DNA of 52,076 nucleotides. Origin: Candolleomyces eurysporus. Lineage: Eukaryota > Basidiomycota > Agaricomycetes > Agaricales > Psathyrellaceae. Below are positions 20,161 to 33,100 of the stretch, in pieces. The position numbers and the translations under genes are program-made. How positions within the stretch are numbered: the first letter of the stretch is position 1; each line of letters starts with the position of its first letter. Where the stretch lies: positions 1-52,076 of the forward strand of contig JANBPK010000969.1 in NCBI GenBank assembly GCA_027579435.1. Reading direction: 5' to 3'. A model generated the notes under the pieces. It saw nothing but the letters and a program-made list of their open reading frames with translations. It was not told where the DNA came from and made no database searches.

Positions 20161-22430
20161 TCTAGGCCCTACTTTGTCCAGGTTTGTTGGTGACCCTGGG
20201 GGTTTCCCATCAAACCTTTTACATTGATTTCCTTTTTAGTATTTGGAATTATCAGAAGATTTATAGATTTGAGCAAGGATGTTTGCTCAGGGTCAATGCA
20301 ACATCAACATAACCCATTGTCACCTGAGCACTTCAACCACAAGCACTGCTCATTGTCCACACTTTCTTCTGTGTTTCTCCCTTAGCGTCTATGATCTCCC
20401 ATTTTATCTCATTGTCTTTTCCTTATTTTACATTGGACTCTCCCTAGGCCACAAGCTGTGACAGTCACAGCTGGCCACAGTCACTATAAAATACAGGTGA
20501 GCACCAGACTAGAAAGCTGCATAGGTGCTCTCAGCCTCCCTTGCCCACCACACTTGCTCTTGTTCTATATCTAATCTAATCTATTGTGATTACATCATTC
20601 ATCTATTCTAAATTCCTTCAATTGCTATCACCACTGCTCCTGTTTAATCTATGCCCTTGATCCTTTGGATCTTTTGTGGCTTACAAGTGATTTTGTGGAA
20701 TTGTTGCTATATATATTGGTCTTGAGCTACTTCCAATATTTTTGTTTCTCCTGATTTTCAATTTCCAGATTTTGAGTTTCAATGGCAGGACCCTGTGTTC
20801 CATGACCCTATCAAGCCTATCCTCTGCTTCTTGCAGCAGCTGTTGCTCCAAATCCAACTGTTTTGATGCTTTCCCCAGTAGGTGTTTGGTGAGTCTGAGT
20901 TCCCTTGATATATTTGATATTTGTTCATTTCTTTGGCTCATCCCTTCATTAAGACTGTTGAGATAAAAGACTCTGTAAAGTGAGTCCTGGTCTTTGGACT
21001 TCTTGACTGCTGGACTGTTGTAGAATGATTGAAGGTGGGTTGTATACACTTTGCAGATTGCACAGTAGCACTTGTGGATAATACCATACTGTGGATGGAA
21101 CTCTCATTCATGGGTTTATGTCAGTGCCATATATGGTTTTTGTAGTTCTATCTAGTTCTTGTAGGTGTTTTATCTCTTAGCTCTGATGACATTCCTTGAG
21201 ACATTTTTGGTAGACAGAAACTATCTTAGAATTAGAATTCTCTTCAGTGCTATTGTTCTTGAGAGCATTATATATATATGATGTTGCTTGGAGGTTAGCT
21301 TTGACAAAATAGCAGGATGAAATCCAATTATACACAGTCCTAGTTGTGAAAAGAATGTCCAGGACCACCTGGATGGGCCATTCTATAAACAATGCAAAGC
21401 ATACCATTAAGAAAACTCCCTAATGAAAGACATTTGAAGACTGCTTTGCAGACTACACTGAGTAAGTTGAACCATCTTTTCACCTGCTTTATATCTAAGG
21501 CATGAAATAGAGAGAATTTTGTCAATGCTCACAAGCACAATCAGGCCACTTTTCACATTGAATTTACAGAGAAAATCTATCCACTGAGAAGCAGAGGAAA
21601 TACTGTTTCTACCATTTGTGTTTGCATCACAACAACCCTGAACCACTTACACTGGGCAGAATTCTCTGCCACTAGGGACATTCTCCACACTCTTCCCCGA
21701 TGCATTCCCTGTCTTAGTGAGCTCTGTATCACTGTCAATAGAGAACTGTGCAAGCCTGTAACAGTCACCCCCTTCAACCTACAAAGAGGATCATAAAAAA
21801 GAAGCAACACTACAGGCAAAGATTTATAAGGTCAGAGGCCAGATTTCCCACAAATCAACACACAAATTTTATAGACAGAATTGAGTTCTTTTACTGACAA
21901 AATCCTTGCCCATAGTCAAAATTTTGCTGACAATTCAGTCTTGGACAAAATGGTTTGAATATTTTTTGAATATGTTCCCAGACCAAATGCCTTTTGTTGG
22001 CAGGGCATTGGGCAGTTCTGGAACAAAAACGTTCCCAAATTCAATATAAGTCTGACTGCATTTGTTCCAAGCACAAGTTGCTTGGAAATTTTAAAATTTA
22101 TATAGTCATTCAGCTTTTGCAATATCAAATAATAAATTCAAAATTGAGGAGACCATTTGTGGGAACAGTTGTTTGTTGACCAAATTCATCCATGCCTGTA
22201 TTGTAAGATGACAGACAAGAAAAAGAGCAATTCTGGAGTGAGTGAGCATTGAATTGAGAACTAAGGTGAAACCTGACCACCTTATGTAAGTTGCAAGACA
22301 AAATCATGTTTAGCATTGGAAAACTTACAGTAGTGATGGGCCAAGTGTAGCATGTTGGATAATTGCTGCATGGAGTTTCCCTACATCTTGCAGGAGTTAA
22401 ATGGAGTGGAAAACACAGGAATTTTGGAAC
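20161..22430. other. AT-rich, CpG-depleted DNA without a gene
   Basis: Long tract rich in TG/CA and nearly free of CG. Many short frames, none with family features. It probably consists of old methylated repeats and abuts the truncated 3' end of the NLR gene. Confidence 0.45.
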
Positions 22431-25400
22431 TTACTTAAGCCAGTTGAAACCATGATGAACTGCATTGGTAAGCTCAACTTTGGTGGTTTGGAAATTGGCA
22501 ATAATGAGACAAGTCCGAGGAAGACAAAGACCAGCCTGGCAATAGGCTGGAACCCAAAATAAAAGATCTTCTGAGGAGTTCTGGATCCAACCATTGGAAT
22601 TAAGTATAAAGATCCCAGCTGGATAGTTGTGTAGAAACAGAAACTTTGGACAAAATAACTGTGGTGCAAAATTGTGGTTGTGCTCTGTCATTGGCTCCAA
22701 GGCTGGTTGTCCTGTCTGGGCATCCCACAGCCTGATGGTCTTGTCATCTGAGCCTGAGACAATGTACTTGCCATCAGGAGAGAATGCAACAGATGTGACA
22801 TAGGAGCTATGCCCTGTCATTGGCTTCAAGGCTGGCTGTCCTGTCTGAGCACTCCACAGTTGAATGGCTCCATTCTGCATCCCTGAGACAATGTATTTGC
22901 TGTTAGGAGAATATGCAACAGATTTCACTCCATTTTGTGTTGGGATTTTTGATACTGCTTGTCTCTGAGTCAAGTTGTGCTGAATGATAGGAATTGACAG
23001 AAATTTTATAAGTGCCTGCCCTGGCCTTTCTGTTGCAGCATAGAATGGTAGTGCTGATAGATATAAATGTGGAGCACTGTGTTTGATTGCTGGGGCAAAG
23101 TTGTGCACAAACTCTGCAAGATTGTTCAGCAATGGCCCAAGCTCAGTTGATACTAGTTTCTGCATCATTTGTCAATTCTCATGTCACAAGTCTTTTGATT
23201 ATATACTCACCTTGGATATTTTCCAGAGTGTATTGCAAGCATAGTTGATATCCTTCAATGCACTCAGAGCTTCCACCCAATATAAGACCCTCATTGTTTC
23301 CACAAACTCCTGTATTTGTTGCTGCAAAGGCTTGGTGACTCCTGCATAGAGAACATGGTCTCCCCAAGTTGTGCATGCATAAGCTAGTGCAGATTCAATT
23401 TCCAAAGGTGCAGGTTGGTCATCATTGCCCTGATATGAGGTTTTGGCTCCAGAGATCCCCAAGTGTAGTCCAGAGTCCATTAGTGTGAAGCATGCCTTAG
23501 CTATGGTAGAATGTGCAGTCAATCTGTCAATGGCCCATTGCTTACCATGACAACTTTTTGATGTCAGGTAGTCAACAAAAGAGGCATGAAAGATTGAGAT
23601 TGGAGCACTATCACAATGTTCATCAGGGACTTGGATAACAGAATGAAGCAACTTGAAGGCTTCTCTAATTGCTGAGATATCAGTGTTGAGCAATGTGGCA
23701 TAGTTCTCTACTGAAACAGGCTTTTGAGCTGTGAGGAGCAGTGACAGGCAGGATAGTATCATATCTGCCTCCTCTTGTTTTAGATCTGTGAATGCCTCTG
23801 CCAAGATACTGCTGTACAGGGCTTCAATGCCAGAGAGCTGGACATTTGCAGAGGGTTGGCCAAGTTCCTGGAACCGCTTCAAGCGATTTCCTGAGTAAGT
23901 CGCAACATATGTTACCATAGTGGCTGCAATGATAAACAGTGTTCCTGAGACTTTGGCAATAGTTTGAATCTCTGGAGGTGGCCAGTTTGCCTGATAGTGG
24001 TTGTACAATATTGAGATGGATCTGAACCGGTCATTCAGATACAACAATATATCAGCTCTGACAATGTCAGCTTCAATGTCGTGGAGCCGGAGCCACCCAT
24101 GGTGCCTAGACAATTCAAAGGACTCCCTCAGAGAGATCTCAGGACGACTGGTAAGGAAGAACTTGAGTGCTATGGTTGGCTTCTGTGACACAATTGCTGC
24201 AATGAAGAGCCTGACAGCATCTTGATCCTTACACTCATCAAGTGCATCTACAGCCAGCACAAAGAGCTCATCAGAAGCAAAGGTCTTTTCAGCAGGCAGG
24301 AGGATGAGTTTCAAGTACTGGTCTTTCAACTCCATCTCTGTTGGATTTCTGCAGCTGTCATCAGATTCAAGAATCTCTTCGAGTGCATCGCCAAATTGAG
24401 GTCGTTTCTCTGCCAGGATCCTCGCAANGGGTGGGGATGATCAGATACACGTCCATCTTATCCGATTCCTTGAGCGTACAGAAGAAGCTCGCACCCAGAA
24501 CGCCACGGTTGTTGAGCTGGGAGCAAAAGGTCTTTGACACAGTCGTCTTTCCTGTCCCAGCCAGTCCGCTAAGCCAGAACAGATGAGGAGAGCTTGGATC
24601 CGTCGCCCACACAAGCAGCATGGACAGTAGCGATACGCGAGATCCGGGGACGCACCCGGGACCTCGTTTTGCGTTGCTGTACTCTGCGCCTTCCACTCCA
24701 CCTAGCTTCTGGAGCGTATCTGATTTCGTGGCTGAGTGTGACAAACGAGGAACGAGTCGGATAAACATACTGGATCTCTTCAGCAACTGGATGGTCCGTT
24801 TGATAGTGCCCGTGGTCATGGTCAGGTCCTCGATAACTATCGACGTTCATTTAAATGAGATGACTGATGGTACGAAACCAGACGCACCGCTGAATCGTTC
24901 CTTCAACCAGTCGACACCGCTAACAATCTGAAAAGTCTGAGCCCTATTCTCAATGATCGCGTCAAACTAGACAGCTGTGAATTACCGTCACGAGTACGAC
25001 CTGAGGAAGCTCACCATTGCTATCTCAATCGCGAATCTAACCTCCTGCGTAATCTTCAACACCATTTGCTTGTCTTGTGCGACGAGCATCACACGTTCCA
25101 ACCCTGATCGGGTCGGATCCACCTTGGCTTGGAGCATCTTCTGTTTCTCCTCCAGAGTCCTGGAAGATCCAGCACAGGCTAAGTACGTTGACGCTCGAGA
25201 TAAACGAACCGCTCTCACCGTAACAATCCATCGAAACGGTCCTTCACTTCTTGCGGCACATCGGGTGGACAAGCGACCATAATTTTCGACAACACATCTA
25301 CCCTCTTGAGAAGTGCGTTGAATCCCTCCTTATTCTCACCATACGCCTACTCATAGATCGGTAAAGTGGATCACATCTCGTAGAAAAGACTCACATCGAT

Positions 25401-26129
25401 CGTGTCGCAAATGACTAACAGTCCTGCAGCGACACTCTTCAACGGGGTAAGCACATCGGATACTTCGACGACCTTCCGCAGTGTAATTTTGACGCCTTCG
25501 TAGATTTTGCCTGCAAGCTCCACTGACTGATGTTCGTGTTCGACGTGAGCGGTACTTTCCTGAAGTTCGTTGGCGGCAGTCGCAGGGACTTTCGATTGAG
25601 CTGGAGACGATAGATCCGAGGGGTTGCCCTCGACGACCGCCGCGCCATGGTCGTGGATCGGGCTTCCGACGTAAGTGGTGGTTCCCTGCACCTCTCCCTC
25701 TCTTCGAGGCCTCGTCAAGCGCTCGCTCGGAGGGAATGGGCTCGAGACCTGCGATGGGCCATTATGATCAGGGGTGGAAGTGGAGAATATAAACGTATTT
25801 TCTTCGTTTTGTGCTGGGATGACCTCCGACAAAGTGTATTGGATTGCCTGTCTGGAAAGGTCTTGACGAGGTTGGCTACCTATAGCTGTATCGATGTTGT
25901 CCTGATCGCTTTGGATTTCGCTGGCAGTGGCGTTCTCGGCAGGTGGTGTGGGGACGGCGACATCGTGGGCAGGTCGAGAGCTGGTGCCTGTACCTCCAGC
26001 AGCAGTGAGATGGGAGGTGTTGCGGGACTGAGAGGGTGAGCCCGTACGAGAACCGAAAGGATCCTTCAAAAAATTCTTGATTCGATCTCGTTTTCGAGGT
26101 TTGCCACGCTGCTCTCCTGGGGGAACCAT
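22431..26129 (-). CDS. NACHT-WD40 NOD-like receptor, WD40 array truncated
   Basis: Seven exons: 26129..25395, 25346..25219, 25159..25015, 24966..24888, 24836..24771, 24719..23211, 23159..22431; introns 48-59 bp. About 1129 residues if the N at 24427 is an extra base (counting it shifts the frame; dropping it gives IIPTLARILAEKRPQFGDAL). Residues 1-190 are Ser/Pro-rich and disordered, then helical; NACHT has Walker A GLAGTGKTTVSK near 435 and Walker B LFVLAVDALDEC near 535. The winged-helix-like segment ends HLYLSALPFY, then come only two WD40 repeats (ending IQLW and IRLW, about 963-1048). The final about 80 residues are unlike WD40. NLRs with WD40 arrays act in fungal non-self recognition and regulated cell death. 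No N-terminal effector domain is recognised. Confidence 0.8.
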
Positions 26130-28200
26130 GTCCAGTTATTCACTAATACGAAGTAACGTTGAGGCAGATCGTGGACGAGGATGCTGGAAGACGTATTCGA
26201 GGGCAACTCCGGTCTGCCGCCCGAAATCGTCTTGGGACGCCAGGTTCACGTGGTGATGTGCTGTGAAGGAGCCGAGCACTGCCCTGGGCGTCTAAATATT
26301 TTCGGTTAGTGATGTCTGGATGTTGAGGTCGATCCAGGACCTTACCTCCGACGACACGCCGTTCCACCTGGCACCAGGCTAGCATCTTCCTGAGCGCCTG
26401 CTGCCCTGTTCCTGCGCTGGGAGGCGTACGGCTTCGTACCCGTGCACGGATGCAGTAAAGGAAAGGAAGGTCGGGTATATTCGTAAAACCGTTATTGGGA
26501 CTCGACAAAGCGCTCAAAACAGTGAAAATATCCACGGCAAGAAAAACAAGAGGAAAAAGAAGCCAAGTAGTCGAGTAAAGGAGGTAAGTCGTCCAATGAT
26601 ATTGGCTCTCGAGATTTCCTCCTCGAGGTCACCGGTTGTTGTCACCAACGAGATAAGAGACGATGAGATAGACCCGTGAGAAGGGAAGGACGCGAAAGAA
26701 AGAAGTATTGGCGAGCCGATCTCAACAACCGACTGAGATCGTGGGGAGAGTGGGGAAGATGGAGAGGCAGAAAGAAGTACAAGAGTAGAGGACAGTAGAC
26801 GTCGAAGGAGTAGGGGCACGAGGATACAGGTCGGTCGCTGGTGAAGGAGGCATGGGAGGACATCCAGACTTCCGAGTATTTCCTTCTGGGCTCTAAACAA
26901 ATCTCACAGGTCCAGCACCCGACAGGACAAGCCACAGGCTATAACTCCGACGTTTCCTGCTCTCCATCAACGTGTTTGCCATTGCCCATCCGCTTCCTCC
27001 GGAGTGAATGGTGATCCAGACCGCGTGCCTCTATACCACCAACACCCACCCTGCAACAACCTACCGACCCTAATCCGAACCGCGAACCTCCTACCAGCAG
27101 GCCAGCGCAACCGAAGCTTTCAAGGTTCAGCCCACTCGCGAACGCAACCGCATTAGCCTGATCCACAGGCGCCGTCGATGCACTCGTCAGAGTCCCCGAC
27201 GATGGTAGAAGCGTTGGGAGGTGGATTGTAGGAGGCCGTGGATTGAGTTCATGAATACGGGGACGTAGTCGTCCCCGGTTGGTACATTTTCGAGGGAAAT
27301 GTTTACGCTGCCTAGTTCGGCCGGGACTGACTGTAAATTGAGTGAAGGGAGCGATCGGTTAGTCGGGATTTACAGCGATACGAGTGGAAGGAGGGACGAA
27401 GACGTCGGTCTACGAACAAAGGAAAGAAAGGGTGGAAGTGAAGGATTAAATGAGGGAAGGTAAGAAGAATGAAAGGCAAAGTACGGGTGGAGAGTCAAAG
27501 GCAAGGAATGAGACGATACCACATACCGTACGTCATTACCAGAATCGACCCTATGCGGCACCCAGGAGCCCTTTTGTCCATCGGACGGCGACGTTCACAC
27601 GGCCGTTCACCCACCGTTGGGCTGGGCTACGACGAAGTAAGGCTGGCGGCGGCTGTTCAGAGGTGAAGACAGTGGGGTCCGCGTCAGGACAGGCCGAGAG
27701 TGGACGTCTTCAGCAGGTAGTGGCGGGGTTAATAAGGCATGTTGCAGTTGCGAGTCAAGGAAAAGAAAATCTGGTGGTATGATCAGCGAACCGTTGCGCA
27801 ATGGAGGAAAGGGCCACGAACTCACCAGCAACGCAACACGCCTGCAGAGGCAGGCCAGTACATTTTCGGTTTAAACTTGGAGAAAGACGTTGAAGTACTG
27901 GTGAGTAGCCAGTGCGCAGATCAGACCCATGTACAATGGCTCAACTCCTCAGTTTAGTTGAGCCCAGCGCTGCTCCAACACGATGACAGCTGAACTTTCC
28001 TGCTCTCCTGGAGTGTACGCACCTCTGATGCAAGGATCGTTTCTTGTTGTAGATATCTGGTGTCGCAGGAGATCATCCTTACCGCCGTTTTCATAGGCCG
28101 AAGATGGATGAGTTGGTGGGCAAGGAGATGAGTCTCAGAGGAGAGTGTGGCGTCAGGCAGTAGTTGGTAGGGTTCAGTTTGCGCTGAGTTCACCGTTCCG
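26130..28200. other. CpG-rich region upstream of the NLR gene, no gene supported
   Basis: Several frames of 60-130 codons are open on both strands because the DNA is CpG-rich and low in stops, but none has family features or consistent splice structure. The part next to 26129 must include the NLR promoter. Confidence 0.35.
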
Positions 28201-28254
28201 AGAGTACTACGCAGGTGAGTGCATCAGTGGTCGTGGCCTCGCGCACTCATCCAG

Positions 28255-28375
28255 GTAACGGCGCGGCCGGAACGGATAGCCAGTCGGTACGGACTTTGGG
28301 GTGCGGGCCGCTGCCACGCGGCACGGCGAACGAGTTGACGTTTTTTTCCGTTTCCATACAAGTAGATGTGTCCAA
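28255..28375 (+). pseudogene. fragment matching the 3' end of the TPR-CHAT gene
   Basis: From CTTTGGGGTGC through GGCCGCTGCCA, GCGGCAC, ACGAG and CCATACAAGTAGATG this stretch matches 39710-39830, the last part of the TPR-CHAT gene and the bases beyond it, with scattered changes. It is a relict of a second CHAT copy or a segment shared by transposition. No other part of a CHAT gene is found next to it. Confidence 0.6.
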
Positions 28376-28722
28376 TTCCATAGCACATAAGGCCAACGTG
28401 CCTGCCTAGGCAAATTACCAAGCACATAGGATGTATTTTGAACGAGAAATTATGTATCTTGGGTATACATGTATCTACGGCACCACACGCGGGGAATCTT
28501 GCACGGGAATTAAAAGGGCCAGTGAGGGAGGGTAAGATAAAAACACGGTCAACCTTAAGCTTAAGAATTAGTGAGTTATTGGCAACAGAAATTCTGGCGG
28601 ACAAAGCGAGCGGAATTCCAAAGTTTCTGCGGAGACTTTGATGGACCGATCATCCTGATGGCCAGCCAACTTTTTTAGCCGAAGAGGCCCTAAAGACCTA
28701 CTACTTTACGGTAACAGGCATA

Positions 28723-28822
28723 CTATTCTCGACCAACTACACAACATCATCACCAGGCTCGTTCATTACATGGTCTAAGTCAGGCTCAGTGCAATACAGT
28801 GAAGATGCAAAACAGTAAGAAT
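28723..28822 (+). repeat. interspersed repeat, copy 1 of 2
   Basis: About 100 bp (TATTCTCGACCAACTACACA ... AACAGTAAGAAT) matches 40951-41050 in the same orientation at high identity. It is followed at 28826-28855 by a segment that is the reverse complement of 34118-34150. Confidence 0.75.
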
Positions 28823-28858
28823 ACAGCTAACACAAAAACGATAGACCTAGTATTGCTC

Positions 28859-28893
28859 TGAAGTCAAGGTGCTCCGCGGCCGCCTTGACTTCA
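28859..28893. repeat. perfect 11-bp inverted repeat (hairpin)
   Basis: TGAAGTCAAGG at 28859-28869 and CCTTGACTTCA at 28883-28893, with a 13-bp GC-rich loop containing CCGCGG and GCGGCCG. Confidence 0.8.
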
Positions 28894-29033
28894 CCGTGAT
28901 GGGAATGATAGCAATAAAAAATGGGGCTTGATGAAGTGTGATGAAGCGACGGGAGTCTGATCATGAGAATGTGCCGTATATAGCAGTCGCCAAGCCCGGC
29001 CCGAAACGACACGAGCTAGGCGCGTGTTGTGAA

Positions 29034-29872
29034 ATAACCTTGAAGCCGGCTTCGCCGCAACGCCCGCTACTTGGAATCGGAAGGTCGTTCACAACTATAT
29101 GATGAAATATCAGAAAACATGATCACCACGCCTACTAATAATCCACGGACGTTGGAAAGTAAGGAAAAAAAAACCATCGATCAGTTGTATCATTGTACAA
29201 CATGAAACAAATGTCTTCCTCTTCTGCGTCACCCTCTCGCCTAGCCCTCTCGCCTAGCCATTCGCATTGGTAAAACATTTCCATTGCCCACCCGTAGAAC
29301 AGCTGCCAACCCTCCCTTTTTCTCTTTAATTCAAGCTTGATTGCAAGAACGTAAAACATATACTGGGTCTTATACTGACACACGGCGTACAACATTGACC
29401 CCGTGTGAGACACCGGTGACAAGNAAAAAAATCATTACCAATTAGTCATAGTATCCTAACCTCGTAAACGCACCTGAAAAAACGAGCCTCGTCCTCTGCG
29501 GATGGTGGAAAAACGTCCCATACAGATTTCCCTCCCCGTTTCGGTTCACTGACGGAGGCCTAGTAGACTTGCAACCCCTCCTAAATGCCTTGCTTTGGCT
29601 GATTCTCAGGGTCAGTATGACTACATATCAGCGTTATGCGCTGTATGAAAAAAAAAAATTGCATTGGCATTGACGAGCGAGGCATGGTTCTGTGAGAACA
29701 CTGTTAAGTGAGGAGTAAGAGGTAGAAGAGTTATGTTGACGCATCTTTGTACATGAAGGTGAATGTGGGTGCCCAAAATGTGGGAATGACATACCCAGTA
29801 TAGTTAAAATGCTGAGGTAAGTGTTAAGCGGGGGGGGGCTACTAAAGACCCGCTACTAAAGTAGCGGGCATA
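29034..29872 (-). mobile_element. Helentron-like non-autonomous element, copy X
   Basis: Read on the minus strand, the 5' end is TATGCCCGCTACTT within a hairpin (9-bp arms CCCGCTACT/AGTAGCGGG, 29849-29868). Near the 3' end an inverted copy of GCCCGCTACTT (29062-29072) lies inside the terminus, followed by a palindrome GAAGCCGGCTTC (29042-29053) and the end AAGGTTAT. An inverted repeat that is terminal at one end and internal at the other, then a 3' hairpin, is the layout described for Helentron/Helitron2 elements. The interior (to 29802) is repeated at 35488-36253. No Rep/helicase gene, so it is non-autonomous; a short minus frame (VSHTGSMLYA...) is shared by both copies. Confidence 0.5.
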
Positions 29873-29874
29873 GA

Positions 29875-30156
29875 CGCGGTGCATCGAGAGTGAGTTCAAC
29901 TGGTAGCTAGAGCGAATAGTTGAAGATTAATGAGCCCTGGGGAAAGGCAATGCACTGCTGTGTACCGTAGACCATTTCAACCCAACAGAATGCGATGCTA
30001 GCCCCTGAAACTCACCGCATTTTGGGTGATTTTTTAGATTTCTGAGGTTGGTCGTATTCTGGAGGTTAGCAGAGAGGGATCAATAAATAGGAGAGGAAAA
30101 CAACTAAGAATACACCACAAGCCCGTTATCTCTCATTTGCTTTTGCTCCAGCCCAA
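29875..30156. other. spacer between Helentron-like element and hAT relict
   Basis: About 280 bp. Nothing recognisable; could include the left end of the hAT element, but no terminal inverted repeat was identified. Confidence 0.3.
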
Positions 30157-33100
30157 TGGCTGACAGCAAGAACAAGCATCCTCAGGTGCCTAATGTGCAG
30201 TAATGATGGAATGAGGGCTATGGCCTCTTGCAGTCTCAGACCCAAGGAAGCATTGCTGTATCATCTTCTACACACCCATCACACTCTACGTATTATCCTG
30301 GAACTTACCAACTGCATATCCAGTCCATCCAGGCCCATACTTTGCCCACCAGTATCCATTTCATCCACCCTTTCCATACAACTCTCCCACCCAAGCTCCT
30401 GTAACATCGCAACAACTGCTACTTCCAAGCTCCTCCCATAACAGAAGATCGTCTGCAGGCAGTACTTTAGCTGCAGATGATGCCCCTCCAGCCCAGGATG
30501 GTCGATCCAAAGGAGCAAGTAAGAAAAGGAAGAAGAAAGCGAGTACAACAAAGACTTCAGACCATTCAGCAAAGCAAAGTAAGAGCTCAAGAACAGTAAA
30601 TTCAGTTGAAAGCAGTGAGAATACTCCACCTACACCTACTCCCTCAGCATCCTGTGGTATCGGTCCTCGCAAGGAGCCAGTTACAGTTGATACAAGCCCC
30701 CAAACCAATAATGGTGAGTATTCAACTTGTTGTGATTCATTCATTGATGCTCATATGGTTTTGTCAGTTCCTCCATGCTCAGGAACTCGAAAGATTGCTG
30801 CAACAGATGTTTGGTACTTTATGCGACCGCTACAGGACCACGAGAAGCCAGCAGTAATGCCAGATCCCAATGTGGCTCACCTGAGAGCTAATCCGGGAGT
30901 GTGTGTTGTTGGGTGTCGGTTATGCAAGTGAGTTAGGCTTGTTTAACTTGCTATTCAATTTTACCAATTTTTGAACACTAGAGGTCCAAGTCCTGACAGC
31001 TGGAGAATATGGAATCACCCGAATGGGATGACAAGCACCTACCAAAAGCACCTTCTGAATGAACACTTTGGTGTGTACACAACGACAGTTCTTGTGAAGG
31101 AATTGAAAGGTCATTGAGATCTGGCTGCTCACCTTGGTGATAGGCTCCCCACATCGAGTGAAACACCTTCAGAGAGGGTTCCATACTTAAAGGAACGATT
31201 CTACTACTTGCTGATGAAGTGGGTCATTGCAAATGACCAGGTATTGTCGTTTTCATTATCTTCAAGTTCCAATCAAACTTATACATCATCCAGTCTATCA
31301 ATGTAGTGGAAAGCAATGGATTCCGCAAACTACTTGTGTTTTTTGGTGATGGAAAGCTTGAAGATGACGACATATCACATTGCACAAAAACTCACATCCA
31401 TAATTCTTGATGAACATGCAAAGGAAATAAAGTATGCAAAGACAGAATTACTGGCCAGCAGCGAACGAATTCTGTTCACTATTGACTTATGGACTGACCC
31501 AAACCTCAACCCTTTCATGGCAGTAACAGTACACTGGTGCAGTGTTAGTGCCAAAGGTGATACTACCTACTGCTCTGGTCTTGTAGTGTTCCACCACATG
31601 CCTGGGAGTCACTCTGGAGAGACCCTCTGTCAGCATTTCTTGAAAATCATTGACGGCTATGCCATACCTGGATGGGTAAGGTCTGAGTCTGAAACTTGGG
31701 GGAAGACTAACATGCTACTAATGGGTTGGACTGATTACTTTGGACAATGCCTCAAACAACCATACATTGATGGAAGCGTTGGAGCAAAAACTCCATTGCC
31801 AAAAACCTTGGATTTGATGGTGATGGAAACAGGATTTGGTCAGTCCTGCTCTCTTTTAACCGAGAATCTTGCCGATTATTCTATAGCTGCTTTCCACATG
31901 TTATCAACCTTGCCTCAGGTGCAATTATAGCCGCACTTAAAAAGGCGGCAACAGATTTTGACAACTTCTTCACCAAAGAGTGCTTAGCAGAGCTTGAAGC
32001 TTGTCCTGCTTGGCCCATTTACTGTGAGGCTCTAAAGTGAGACATTGTGGCCCTGCCTCAATCATTTATCTCAGCCTGTCAGACATTATCCCAGCATTGC
32101 CAGGCCTTTCAAGACACTACCACTGAAGAAAATTTGAAAGGATTTTGAATTGGGAAAGTGACCATGCCTCACAAAAATGACAATCCCAACAAGCTGCGCA
32201 ATCTCCAGCTTCTGAAGGACTGTGAAATGCACTGGTTGTCAACTGTTCAAATGATTGGTCACTATCTCTATCTCTTTCCAGTGCGTGCATACTCAAAACA
32301 AGTTGAGTTGGCCCAGAGCTATAAATTGACATTTTTACACAGGCTATCAAGGTCTTTATTCAAACAGACATCAATTATTTTGGTGAATTTGTAATGAGCA
32401 AGGGTGAGATCAAAGTTCTTATGGACATACACCAAGTGCTTGAAGTTGCTCACAAAGCTCAAGAGCTTTTATCTGTTGAGAAGACTCCCACACTTTCAAT
32501 TGCTTTCCCAGCCTATGAAATCATTCTCCAGAAGTGGGGGGCACTCAGGAAGACCATTCCTGAGCTTTCATTTGTGATTGATGCAGGAATCCAGAAAATC
32601 GAAGAGTATATGGGGGAAGGGCAAAAATCATATCTATGCACATGTGATGGGTGTGTGGACATCTCATCTCAACCTTCTGATGCATTCTCACTGTTTTCTT
32701 TCAGTTCTTAACCCCTCAATTAAATTCAGTCGGTTTGAAGAAGATTGCTCCAACTTTGGAAGGCATGGGACAACAGAATACGAGTGGATCAAAGAGTCGG
32801 TAAGTACCAACTCGAGGGGTCTATGTATTCATTCACTGATCATGCAACATGGAATTCCAGATGCTTAAGCTTCAAAAGGATCATTGCAGGAAAGTGTTGT
32901 CAAGCCAGACACCTTGTCAATGTGCCACGACAGGCTCAGATGCTGCCTTCTCATCATTAACATCTGGGTTCATGGGCCTGCAGAGTTTGGACACAATGAT
33001 CTGCCAATCAGCAATGCAGCCACTGATATTAGAAGCAACGATGTCCACTGCACCTCTCGAGCTAACTGAGGCAGAGAAAATCAAGCAAGCAGCACAACAA

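Noticed and set aside
29034..29872. Cut-and-paste MITE with ordinary terminal inverted repeats
   Set aside because: The inverted repeat is terminal at one end but lies inside a palindrome at the other, and no target-site duplication flanks the copies.
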